From Flavobacteriaceae bacterium (GTDB lineage: Bacteria; Bacteroidota; Bacteroidia; Flavobacteriales; Flavobacteriaceae), in NCBI GenBank assembly GCA_018402385.1, contig JAGYJA010000004.1, positions 1 to 64,000 on the forward strand: 64,000 nucleotides of DNA. Reading direction: 5' to 3'. Made by a program: the position numbers and the translations under genes. Below are positions 41,229-49,466 of this stretch, piece by piece. The notes beneath the pieces are model-generated. The model did not search any database. It worked only from the letters and a program-made list of their open reading frames with translations, and had not been told where the DNA came from. Numbering within the stretch: position 1 is the stretch's first letter; the number at the start of each line of letters is the position of its first letter.

Positions 41229-41303
41229 GCCACTAATGCACGAATGAAAATATATAACATGCATTAATAACATGCATTAATAAATTATTAGTGCATTCGT
41301 GGC
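41229..41303. repeat. Imperfect inverted repeat with internal 13-bp tandem duplication
   Basis: Arm 1 is GCCACTAATGCACGAAT (41229-41245). Arm 2 (41287-41303) pairs with it apart from two mismatches. The loop contains AACATGCATTAAT twice in tandem (41256-41268 and 41269-41281). The arms are copies of the dispersed repeat also seen at 10540 and 38972. The structure resembles a small palindromic mobile element or REP-type unit. Confidence 0.75.
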
Positions 41304-41389
41304 AAAACCAATATAAGGCTATATTTTGTTTATTTCATATTTATTTACTTTAGCTAAAATTCAAAAAGCAAGTTTGAGATTTTTTTATG

Positions 41390-41397
41390 TACTTTTG
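41390..41397 (+). promoter_or_regulatory. Candidate -7 box for the pyrR operon
   Basis: TACTTTTG matches TAnnTTTG and lies 23 bases before the pyrR ATG. The nearest TTTG (41373-41376) is only 13 bases upstream, shorter than usual, so the -33 element is unclear. Confidence 0.5.
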
Positions 41398-41420
41398 CTT
41401 TTAAGAAACAAATCATCTTC

Positions 41421-41957
41421 ATGAGTCAAAAAGTGTTGCTTAACGAAACCGAAGTTCACATTGCACTTCATCGATTAGCGTGCCACCTCATTGAAAACCA
41501 CGACACCTTTCAAGAGACTGTTTTGATTGGTTTACAACCCCGGGGAACTTTTCTTGCAAATCGTCTTAAATCCATACTTGAAACAGATTATAACATCAAA
41601 GCTATCAAAATGGGATATCTTGATATTACCTTTTTTCGGGATGATTTCAGGCGAGGTGATAAAACACTGGAAGCCAATAAAACAAAAATCGATTTTCTGG
41701 TGGAAGACAAGAACGTGGTACTGATAGATGATGTGCTTTACACAGGTAGAAGTATCAGAGCGGCCTTGACAGCCATTCAATCGTTTGGAAGGCCTTCAGG
41801 TATTGAATTGCTAACATTGATCGACAGAAGGTTCAGTCGTCATTTACCAATTCAACCTGATTACAGAGGCAGACAAGTGGACGCCATCAATCAAGAGAAA
41901 GTAAAAGTGTGTTGGAAAGAAAATGAAGGGGAAGATGCGGTTTATTTGGTAAGTTAA
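41421..41957 (+). CDS. pyrR: Bifunctional PyrR regulator / uracil phosphoribosyltransferase
   Basis: A 178-residue type I phosphoribosyltransferase. The PRPP-binding motif VVLIDDVLYTGRS is at residues 99-111, and RGTFLANRL forms another active-site loop. In Firmicutes PyrR binds pyr mRNA leaders and has weak UPRTase activity. In Bacteroidota the RNA-binding role is not shown, and I see no PyrR-type anti-antiterminator here. It is followed by pyrB 68 bases on, so it starts a pyrimidine unit. Confidence 0.9.
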   Translation: MSQKVLLNETEVHIALHRLACHLIENHDTFQETVLIGLQPRGTFLANRLKSILETDYNIKAIKMGYLDITFFRDDFRRGDKTLEANKTKIDFLVEDKNVVLIDDVLYTGRSIRAALTAIQSFGRPSGIELLTLIDRRFSRHLPIQPDYRGRQVDAINQEKVKVCWKENEGEDAVYLVS

Positions 41958-42025
41958 AAATTTGAAGTTAAATGTTAGAAGTAAAAAAGCATATTTCAAA
42001 CCTGAAACTATAAACATAAAAAAGA

Positions 42026-42965
42026 ATGAGCGAACTAAGTGTCAAACACTTATTGGGAATTAAATATCTCACCCCGGCAGATATTCATCTTATTTTTGAA
42101 ACCGCCGATCATTTTAAGGAAGTAATCAATCGATCCATCAAGAAAGTACCTTCTCTGCGAGACATCACTATCGCTAATTTATTTTTTGAAAACAGTACAA
42201 GAACACGCCTCTCTTTTGAACTGGCTGAAAAACGCCTTTCTGCAGATGTTGTCAACTTTTCTGCGGCTTCCTCATCCGTAAAAAAAGGGGAGACACTAAT
42301 TGACACGGTCAACAACATCCTATCCATGAAGGTGGATATGGTGGTGATGCGTCATCCCAATCCGGGAGCAGGGGTGTTTCTTTCAAAGCACATCAATGCC
42401 AGTATTATCAATGCCGGTGACGGAGCGCACGAGCATCCCACACAAGCATTATTAGATTGTTATTCCATTAGGGAAAAGTTGGGCGATGTCGCCGGGAAAA
42501 AAGTTGTTATCGTGGGTGATATCTTACACTCCAGAGTGGCTTTGTCGAATATTTTTGCCCTGCAATTGCTTGGAGCAAAGGTGAAAGTGTGTGGACCTAA
42601 AACACTTATTCCTAAATATATAGAAAAATTAGGTGTAGAAGTAGAAGGCAATCTTCGAAATGCCCTTGAATGGTGTGATGTAGCCAATATGCTTGCGGGT
42701 ACAAAACGAACGAATGGAAATCAGTTATTTTCCTTCTGTGCGGGAATATACCCAGCAATATGGTGTCAACAAAGCACTGCTTGATTCATTGAAAAAAGAA
42801 ATCGTTATTATGCACCCTGGACCGATCAACAGGGGAGTGGAAATCACCAGCGATGTAGCAGACTCCAAACAATCCATCATTCTAAATCAAGTAGAAAATG
42901 GAGTGGCCATTAGAATGGCGGTCATTTATTTATTGGCTTCTAAAATTGAAAATCATGAAAGTTAG
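42026..42965 (+). CDS. pyrB: Aspartate carbamoyltransferase catalytic subunit, frameshifted
   Basis: Makes N-carbamoyl-aspartate in pyrimidine synthesis. The carbamoyl-phosphate motif STRTRLSFE (57-65) and HPTQALLD are present, and the C-terminal half has HPGPINRGVEI. The frame breaks near 42692-42699: after VANML it runs into an unrelated tail ending at 42784. Removing one base continues as RVQNERMEISYFPSVREYTQQYG to the stop at 42965, 312 residues in 313 exact codons. No pyrI regulatory subunit is present. It overlaps the next gene by 11 bases. Confidence 0.9.
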
Positions 42966-43290
42966 TAAACACGATACCTTTCAACTCATTGAAGATGAAA
43001 AAGACAATGTAGCCGAATTTGGCACTTTTCTGGAATACATCATCCCTAAAGAATTTGCCGGTGAAAATGTGGTTGTTGACCTGCTGAAATACAATCCACT
43101 CACCTTGCCACAATTGCTTAATTTCCTCATTGTATCCAACAAACACCGCGCTACCAAGAAATCATTTGTAATTGTCAATGACTCCATCGACCCCGATAGC
43201 ATCCCGGAAGAATTGATCGTAGTACCCACACTACCTGAAGCCGAAGATGTAGTTGAATTGGAAGAAATTGAACGGGATTTGGGGTTTTAG
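42955..43290 (+). CDS. STAS-like protein encoded before ribonuclease Z
   Basis: A 111-residue protein. The alternating beta/alpha pattern (NVVVDLLKYNPLTLPQLLNFLIVSNKHRATKKSFVIVND) resembles a STAS/SpoIIAA-like fold; the phosphorylatable Ser of anti-anti-sigma factors is not evident. The C-terminus is strongly acidic (EAEDVVELEEIERD). Homologues in flavobacteria are sometimes mislabelled ribonuclease Z because they precede rnz, but no metal-binding motif is present. The start at 42955 lies inside the end of pyrB. Confidence 0.75.
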   Translation: MKVSKHDTFQLIEDEKDNVAEFGTFLEYIIPKEFAGENVVVDLLKYNPLTLPQLLNFLIVSNKHRATKKSFVIVNDSIDPDSIPEELIVVPTLPEAEDVVELEEIERDLGF

Positions 43291-43331
43291 GATATTTTAA
43301 ACTTCATTTTCAACAAAACTATTTTTAATAT

Positions 43332-44237
43332 ATGACCCTCACCATCCTCGGTTGCCATGCTGCTACCCCAAAAACCTTTCACAATCCCACGTCCCAATTG
43401 CTGGACGTGAGAGGACAGCTTTTTTTGATTGACTGTGGTGAAGGCACTCAGGTGGCATTGAGGAAATCTAAGGTGAAGTTCGCCCGGGTGAAGCACATTT
43501 TTATATCCCACCTGCACGGCGATCATTTTTATGGGTTGATTGGTTTGATTTCCACTTTTACGCTTTTAGGTCGCGAAGCCGATTTACACATCTACGGACC
43601 CAAAGGCATTAAGGAAATCATTACCCTTCAACTCAAGCTGGGCAAGGCGTGGACCAACTACAACCTGATTTTTCACGAATTGGAAACTAAATCATCCCAA
43701 CTGATCCTTGAAGATGACAAAGTGGAAGTTTATACGATTCCGTTAAAGCACAGGGTCTATACCAATGGCTTTTTATTTAAGGAAAAACCGGGAGAACGAA
43801 AACTAAATATTGAAGCTGCCGTTGCAGCAAAAATTGATAACAGCTACTTCAGGAAGTTAAAAGCCGGTGCTGATGTGCCCAACCTGGAAGGAAAACTTAT
43901 TCCCAATGAAAAAGTCACTTTCCCACCTGACCCGTCCAAAAGCTATGCCTTTTGCAGTGATACCTTTTATAATCCTGAAATTGTTCCGCTGATAGAAAAG
44001 GTTTCACTTCTTTATCACGAAGCCACTTTTCTGGAGGAGCACAAACACCTTTGCGAAAAAACAAAACACAGCACTGCCAAAGAAGCCGCAATGATTGCAA
44101 AAGAGGCTGGAGTAAAACGCTTGGTTTTAGGCCATTTTTCAACCCGTTATTCAGATTTAAATCTCTTTTTAGAGGAAGCCAAAACCGTTTTTGAAAACAC
44201 AGAGCTGGCCGAAGATTATAAAGTGTTTGAAATTTAA
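43332..44237 (+). CDS. rnz: Ribonuclease Z
   Basis: A 301-residue metallo-beta-lactamase-fold endonuclease that trims 3' ends of pre-tRNA. The zinc motif HLHGDH (60-65) and the later FCSDTFYNPE, HEATF and GHFSTRYSD segments fit tRNase Z. The flexible exosite arm region around GERKLNIEAAVAAKI is present. It follows the STAS-like gene by 41 bases in the pyr-to-ppx run. Confidence 0.92.
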   Translation: MTLTILGCHAATPKTFHNPTSQLLDVRGQLFLIDCGEGTQVALRKSKVKFARVKHIFISHLHGDHFYGLIGLISTFTLLGREADLHIYGPKGIKEIITLQLKLGKAWTNYNLIFHELETKSSQLILEDDKVEVYTIPLKHRVYTNGFLFKEKPGERKLNIEAAVAAKIDNSYFRKLKAGADVPNLEGKLIPNEKVTFPPDPSKSYAFCSDTFYNPEIVPLIEKVSLLYHEATFLEEHKHLCEKTKHSTAKEAAMIAKEAGVKRLVLGHFSTRYSDLNLFLEEAKTVFENTELAEDYKVFEI

Positions 44238-44305
44238 GTCATTCTTCACATACGCTTGTTTCAAATTCTTATAAAAACCCGTAAATTGCATTCCAAATCT
44301 CAACA

Positions 44306-44953
44306 ATGCAAAACGATTTAAGCCATTACCGCAAGACCTATGAAAAGAAAGAACTTCTTCAATCCAATGTGGATGCCAATCCGTTGCAACAATTCAGGAT
44401 TTGGTTTTATGAAGCGGTCGAGCACGGCGGGGCTGATGAGCCAAACGCTATGGCTGTTGCTTCTTTAGGGGAGGACGGTTTCCCAAAAAACAGAATGGTG
44501 TTGTTGAAAAAATACAACGAAGAGGGTTTTGTGTTTTACACTAACTATGATAGTGAAAAAGGTAAATCCATTATCGCACACCCCAAAGTGTGTTTGTCTT
44601 TTTTCTGGCCCACCTTGGAGCGTCAGGTCATTATTAAAGGCATTGCCGAAAAAACCTCAGAAATTGATTCAGAAAATTATTTCCAGTCACGTCCCAAAGG
44701 GAGTCAGTTGGGAGCAGTAGTTTCAGACCAGAGCAGTGTGGTCGCTTCACGCGAAATGCTTGAAAACAAACTAAAAGAGTTAGAAAAGCAATATGAAAAT
44801 ACCGAAATTCCCCGACCCAAAAATTGGGGTGGATTTTTGGTAAAACCTCAATCCATTGAATTCTGGCAGGGAAGACCCAACCGTTTACACGACCGGATAA
44901 GATATACTTTGCAAGAGGATTTTGACTGGAAAATTGAACGCTTAGCACCTTAA
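44306..44953 (+). CDS. pdxH: Pyridoxamine 5'-phosphate oxidase
   Basis: A 215-residue FMN enzyme oxidising pyridoxine or pyridoxamine phosphate to PLP. Typical segments: EPNAMAVASLGEDGFPKNRMVLLKKY, FYTNYDSEKGK, FFWPTLERQVIIKG, SRPKGSQLGAVVSDQSSV and the C-terminal EFWQGRPNRLHDRIRY. Start and length agree with the family. It lies 68 bases after rnz. Confidence 0.93.
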   Translation: MQNDLSHYRKTYEKKELLQSNVDANPLQQFRIWFYEAVEHGGADEPNAMAVASLGEDGFPKNRMVLLKKYNEEGFVFYTNYDSEKGKSIIAHPKVCLSFFWPTLERQVIIKGIAEKTSEIDSENYFQSRPKGSQLGAVVSDQSSVVASREMLENKLKELEKQYENTEIPRPKNWGGFLVKPQSIEFWQGRPNRLHDRIRYTLQEDFDWKIERLAP

Positions 44954-44980
44954 TGATTGAATATTAATATAAAGAATTTC

Positions 44981-44994
44981 GCTTTCGCGGAAGC
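44981..44994. repeat. GCTTTCGCGGAAGC palindromic element
   Basis: A 14-base near-palindrome just before the histidine phosphatase gene, identical to 50905-50918 inside the M3 peptidase gene and related to elements near 10359 and 39135. Confidence 0.65.
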
Positions 44995-45001
44995 ATAGCA
45001 G

Positions 45002-45487
45002 ATGAAAACACTTTACATAACCAGACATGCTAAATCTTCGTGGGAAGAAAATGTTGAAGATCATCAAAGACCCCTAAATTCGCGTGGAAAACTTGACATT
45101 GTTCTTGTTTCAAACTATGTTGCAGCAAATTATAAAGCACCTCAACTCATAAAGACGAGTGATGCCAATCGAGCTTTAACAACAGCCGAACAATTCAAAA
45201 AGGCATTTCAAGTACCCGATTCGGGTTTTGTTATTGAAAATAGTATGTATGATTTTTCTGGGGAGCGAGTAATGAGAACTATTGAAGAAACCTCAAATGA
45301 TGTTGATATATTAATGGTTTTTGGTCATAATTATGGGCTTACCCAATTAGTTAATAAATTGGGAAATGAATTTATTGATAATTTACCTACCTGTGGATTT
45401 GTAAAAATTGATTTTGAAACAGACACCTGGAATAATTTGGCCAAAGGAAAAACAAAAGCGATGGTTTTTCCAAAACATTTAAGATAA
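45002..45487 (+). CDS. SixA-type histidine phosphatase
   Basis: A 161-residue protein of the histidine phosphatase superfamily. The RHAKSSW motif (residues 8-14) holds the catalytic His, and VFGHNYGL supplies the second His. It resembles SixA, which acts on phosphohistidine proteins. Its stop overlaps the ppk1 start (TAATG), so it is coupled to polyphosphate metabolism by position; a direct role there is inference. Confidence 0.87.
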   Translation: MKTLYITRHAKSSWEENVEDHQRPLNSRGKLDIVLVSNYVAANYKAPQLIKTSDANRALTTAEQFKKAFQVPDSGFVIENSMYDFSGERVMRTIEETSNDVDILMVFGHNYGLTQLVNKLGNEFIDNLPTCGFVKIDFETDTWNNLAKGKTKAMVFPKHLR

Positions 45488-47562
45488 TGACAAAGAATCA
45501 AAACTTATATTTAAATAGAGAATTGAGTTGGTTGCAATTCAACGCCCGTGTATTACAGGAAGCAGAAGATCCTTCAGTACCTTTGATAGAACGTTTGCGA
45601 TTTCTCGGAATATTTTCAAACAATCTCGATGAATTTTTCAAAGTGCGTTATGCCACGATTAAACGCATTGACCTTGCCGGTAAAACAGGAAAAAGTGAGC
45701 TGGGAGGTATCAAAGCCAAAGACCTGTTAGAACAAATTACTAACATAGTAATAGCACAACAAACAGAAAGCCTTAAAATTCTCGATGAAATTCAAACAGC
45801 ATTAAGACAGGAAGGTGTTTTTGTGATTAACGAAACTGAAATAACTCCAGATCAAAGCGAATATATCAGAGACTTTTTTGTTCAAAAAGTAAGACCTGCT
45901 TTGATGACCATTATTTTAAATGAAGTTGATGAATTTCCCTTATTGAAAGACAGTGCTGCATATCTAATTGTAAAAATGTCAATGATGCCGGAAGACAAGG
46001 TGTTCTCAACAGATAAGGTTTATTCCTTGATAGAATTACCAAAATCAATTGACAGATTTATTGAGCTTCCACAAAGAGATGGCAATCATTACATCATTCT
46101 TTTGGATGATTTGATTAGACATTGTTTGCATTTTATTTTTAATATTTTCAATTATGAAAGCTTGCAGGCAAATATGATTAAAATCACCCGCGATGCAGAG
46201 CTAGATATTGATAGCGACTTGAGTAAAAGCTTTCTTGAAAAACTTTCAGAAAGTGTCAAAGACCGTCGTATTGGAGATCCGGTAAGATTTGTTTACGATA
46301 AAGAAATCGATTCAAAAACACTTGATTTTCTTTTGAAAAAAATGGGCATTGATAATACAGACAGCCTTATTCCCGGTGGTCGTTATCACAACCGCAGGGA
46401 TTATATGAATTTTCCTGATGTGGGTTTAAAACATTTATTTTATGAAAAAAACCCACCACTTCCGGTACCCGGACTGGTTTTACAGGGAAGTGTACTCGAA
46501 AAAATAGCTAAAAAAGACTTTTTACTTTATGCTCCCTATCAGTCGTTTGCTTATTTGATAAAATTTTTACGGGAAGCCGCCATAGACCCCAAAGTAAAAA
46601 GCATCAAGATTACTATTTACAGACTTGCAAAAATTTCAAATATTGCCAGTTCCATTATAAATGCCAAGAAAAATGGAAAAGATGTAACTGTTCAAATTGA
46701 ACTCCAGGCACGTTTTGATGAAGAAGCAAACATTAGTTATGCTGGACAAATGCAAGATGAAGGAGTCAAAGTCATTTTTGGGGTTCCCGGTCTGAAAGTG
46801 CATTGCAAAGCGTGCGTCATTGATAGAGTTGAAAACGGTAAAGTAGTGCGCTATGGATTTATAAGTACAGGAAATTTTAATGAATCTACGGCAAAATTAT
46901 ATACAGATTATACACTTTTTACAGCCAACCAAAAGATACTCAAGGAGGTCAATAAAGTATTTGATTTTTTTCAAATCAATTACAAAGTGAAAAAATACCG
47001 TCACTTGTTAGTATCTCCACATTACACACGTAATGCAATTTATGCGCTAATTAATACCGAAATTGAGAATTGTAAAAAAGGCAAAGTCAGCGGGATACAA
47101 CTAAAACTTAACAGCCTTTCAGATACGGCGATGATTGACAAACTTTATGAAGCGAGTAAAGCAGGTGTCAAAATCAAAATGATCGTAAGAGGCATTTGCA
47201 GCTTGATTCCGGGAGTACCCGGTTTGAGTGAGAATATTGAAGTGATTAGTGTCATAGATAAATTTCTGGAACACCCAAGAATGTATATATTTCAAAATGA
47301 TCAACAACCAAAATACTATATATCATCAGCAGATTTTATGTCACGTAATTTGGACACACGTGTTGAAATTGCTTGTCCCATATATGATTTAGACATACAG
47401 CGGGAACTTCAAGAAACATTTGATATTTGCTGGAGTGACAATGTGAAAGCCAGAGTCATTTCAGATAAGCAAGACAATGCTTATAAAATATGCAATGGGC
47501 CAAAAGTGAGGTCTCAAATTGAAACTTATAACTATTATCTAAACAAATTAGATATTAACTAA
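45487..47562 (+). CDS. ppk1: Polyphosphate kinase 1
   Basis: A 691-residue enzyme that makes long polyphosphate from ATP. It has the N-terminal domain (ELSWLQFNARVLQEAED), head domain, and two PLD-like C-terminal domains with the catalytic His region (GLKVHCKACVIDR) and RYGFISTGNFNESTAKLYTDY. The length matches PPK1. It is the centre of a sixA-like/ppk1/ppx cluster. Confidence 0.95.
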   Translation: MTKNQNLYLNRELSWLQFNARVLQEAEDPSVPLIERLRFLGIFSNNLDEFFKVRYATIKRIDLAGKTGKSELGGIKAKDLLEQITNIVIAQQTESLKILDEIQTALRQEGVFVINETEITPDQSEYIRDFFVQKVRPALMTIILNEVDEFPLLKDSAAYLIVKMSMMPEDKVFSTDKVYSLIELPKSIDRFIELPQRDGNHYIILLDDLIRHCLHFIFNIFNYESLQANMIKITRDAELDIDSDLSKSFLEKLSESVKDRRIGDPVRFVYDKEIDSKTLDFLLKKMGIDNTDSLIPGGRYHNRRDYMNFPDVGLKHLFYEKNPPLPVPGLVLQGSVLEKIAKKDFLLYAPYQSFAYLIKFLREAAIDPKVKSIKITIYRLAKISNIASSIINAKKNGKDVTVQIELQARFDEEANISYAGQMQDEGVKVIFGVPGLKVHCKACVIDRVENGKVVRYGFISTGNFNESTAKLYTDYTLFTANQKILKEVNKVFDFFQINYKVKKYRHLLVSPHYTRNAIYALINTEIENCKKGKVSGIQLKLNSLSDTAMIDKLYEASKAGVKIKMIVRGICSLIPGVPGLSENIEVISVIDKFLEHPRMYIFQNDQQPKYYISSADFMSRNLDTRVEIACPIYDLDIQRELQETFDICWSDNVKARVISDKQDNAYKICNGPKVRSQIETYNYYLNKLDIN

Positions 47563-47575
47563 TAATACTAATAAA

Positions 47576-48490
47576 ATGAAGATTCAAAAATATGGTGCTA
47601 TCGATATTGGTTCAAACGCAGTGAGGTTGCTTATCGCAACAATCATTGAAAGAGAAGGACAGCATACCTTATTTAAGAAAACTTCGCTAGTTCGCGTTCC
47701 AATAAGGTTGGGGGAAGATGTTTTTCAACACCAAAACATTACTGATGAAAATACACAACGTCTCATTGATACAATGAATGCCTTTAAATTATTGATGAAA
47801 TCACATAAAGTTGCTAAGTATCGTGCTTGTGCGACTTCAGCGATGCGCGAAGCCGAAAATGGTATAGACATCGTCAGTAAAGTCTATAAAAAAACAGCAA
47901 TAAGTATTCAAGTGATTGATGGCAATGATGAAGCAGCAATCATTGCTTCAACAGACATTAAAGACTTGATTATGGTTGATAAAACCTTTCTCTATGTTGA
48001 TGTGGGTGGTGGAAGTACTGAGTTTACGATTTTTTCAAACGGCAACACAATAACATCAAAATCATTTAGACTGGGAACTGTGCGGCTTTTGAACAATATG
48101 GTTTCAGATACTATTTGGGATGAAGTTGAGGAGTGGATAAAAAAAGAAACAAAACACTATTCCAAAATTTCATTAATTGGTTCCGGTGGAAATATTAACA
48201 GTATTTTTAAACAAAGTGGAAAAGCACTTGGCAAGTCCCTTTCTTATATTTACATGGCAAACTATTATGAATTGATACAAAACTATTCTTATGAAGAACG
48301 AGTGGTAGAAATGGATATGAATCCGGATAGGGCAGATGTTATTATCCATGCAACACGCATCTATCTTTCAGCGATGAAATGGAGCAAAGCAAGAAAAATA
48401 CTTGTTCCAAAAATTGGCTTGTCTGATGGAATTATAAAAAGTTTATATAAGGAGGAGTTGGCTAAAAATTTAGAAGTAAGTTCTTCTTAA
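47576..48490 (+). CDS. ppx: Exopolyphosphatase / GppA family phosphatase
   Basis: A 304-residue protein of the ASKHA fold. The phosphate-1 loop AIDIGSNAVRLLIA is at residues 9-22, and the second loop VDVGGGSTEFTIF is near 142. It hydrolyses terminal phosphate of polyphosphate or pppGpp. It is shorter than E. coli Ppx (513 residues), lacking the C-terminal HD-like domain, as in other short Ppx/GppA proteins. It follows ppk1 by 13 bases, a synthesis/degradation pair. Confidence 0.9.
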   Translation: MKIQKYGAIDIGSNAVRLLIATIIEREGQHTLFKKTSLVRVPIRLGEDVFQHQNITDENTQRLIDTMNAFKLLMKSHKVAKYRACATSAMREAENGIDIVSKVYKKTAISIQVIDGNDEAAIIASTDIKDLIMVDKTFLYVDVGGGSTEFTIFSNGNTITSKSFRLGTVRLLNNMVSDTIWDEVEEWIKKETKHYSKISLIGSGGNINSIFKQSGKALGKSLSYIYMANYYELIQNYSYEERVVEMDMNPDRADVIIHATRIYLSAMKWSKARKILVPKIGLSDGIIKSLYKEELAKNLEVSSS

Positions 48491-48553
48491 TTGTTTTGTA
48501 ATGTTGGACTTTTAATAGACTAATTTTTTACTTTTTGAAAAAAGCTGTATGAA

Positions 48554-49135
48554 TTACCCGTGAATATGCTCTTTCTTGCCTAATGCTCTCATTATTTCTG
48601 CTTCATACTCGAGTAAATCCTGCCATTTTTGATTGACTTCTTCTACGTTTCCATATTTTCTGGCAAAACCCAAAAACATCGTGTAGTGATTGGCTTCAGA
48701 AACCATTAATTTTCTGTAAAAACTTTTCAATTCTGTATCATTGATTTCTTCAGAAAGTAATCTAAAACGCTCGCAACTGCGTGCTTCAATCAAAGCAGCA
48801 TACAATAACCTATGAACAAGCTGGGTGGTCCTGCTGCCTCCTTTTGGGAAAAATTTGTGCAAAGCGATTACATAGTCATCTTTTCGGTCTCTTCCCAGTG
48901 TCCAGCCACGATTCAGTATTCTATCGTGTACCATTTTAAAATGGCTAATTTCTTCTTTGACAAGTGCCACCATTTCTTCAACAAGCTCAGAATACTCAGG
49001 AAAACTTACTATCAGAGAGATGCCTGTTGAAGCTGCTTTTTGTTCACAATAAGCGTGGTCTGTTAGTATTTCTTCAATGTTTTTTTCAACAATTCTAACC
49101 CAGCGAGGGTCTGTGGGTAATTTTAATCCGAGCAT
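48554..49135 (-). CDS. miaE: tRNA-(ms2io6A)-hydroxylase MiaE
   Basis: A 193-residue ferritin-like di-iron monooxygenase that hydroxylates the isopentenyl group of ms2i6A37 in tRNA. Metal-ligand Glu/His pairs are visible: AYCEQKA, EEISHFKMVH, LIEARSCERFRLL and VSEANHYTMF. The size fits MiaE. Downstream of it is nothing on the same strand; upstream is a tiny membrane protein gene on the same strand, 44 bases away. Confidence 0.88.
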   Translation of the reverse strand: MLGLKLPTDPRWVRIVEKNIEEILTDHAYCEQKAASTGISLIVSFPEYSELVEEMVALVKEEISHFKMVHDRILNRGWTLGRDRKDDYVIALHKFFPKGGSRTTQLVHRLLYAALIEARSCERFRLLSEEINDTELKSFYRKLMVSEANHYTMFLGFARKYGNVEEVNQKWQDLLEYEAEIMRALGKKEHIHG

Positions 49136-49179
49136 TTTAATTGCAGTATTTGATGAGATTGAGAAACCCTATAGTGATT

Positions 49180-49350
49180 CTATTCTTTTTGATTGCTTTT
49201 ACGATCCATATAGCGTTTTTTGAAATTGCGATTTTTACGGTTGTATCTATTACGTTTTAAACGCATATTGTTCCAAATAAAAAAAGCAAAAAATACAATG
49301 ATAATACCAATATACCATAGCAAATCATTGTCTGTCGAAAACCAGTCCAT
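49180..49350 (-). CDS. 56-residue single-helix membrane protein with basic tail
   Basis: A small open frame starting ATG at 49350: MDWFSTDNDLLWYIGIIIVF begins it, then FFAFFIWNNM, then a tail in which 17 of 27 residues are Arg, Lys or Asn (RLKRNRYNRKNRNFKKRYMDR...). This gives an N-out/C-in single-pass topology with a strongly basic cytoplasmic tail, which could touch RNA, ribosomes or membrane lipids. Codon use and helix composition argue for a real gene. Function unknown. It lies between miaE and the M3 peptidase terminator on the same strand. Confidence 0.65.
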   Translation of the reverse strand: MDWFSTDNDLLWYIGIIIVFFAFFIWNNMRLKRNRYNRKNRNFKKRYMDRKSNQKE

Positions 49351-49417
49351 ATCAATTTATTAACTTAACAAAGTTCATCAATTAAGATCAAAATAACAAG
49401 GAGAATAGACATAAAAC

Positions 49418-49448
49418 AAAAGGAGGTAGATATTATCTACCTCCTTTT
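49418..49448 (-). terminator. Terminator after the M3 peptidase gene
   Basis: AAAAGGAGGTAGAT pairs perfectly with ATCTACCTCCTTTT around a three-base loop, 18 bases past the M3 peptidase stop on the minus strand. The outer A/T pairs supply a T run in either direction. Confidence 0.85.
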
Positions 49449-49466
49449 AAATTATCAAAAGTATTT

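Noticed and set aside
41958-42025. PyrR-binding attenuator before pyrB
   Set aside because: No terminator hairpin or conserved PyrR-binding loop is visible in the 68-base gap, only TTAGAAG-type AT-rich sequence.
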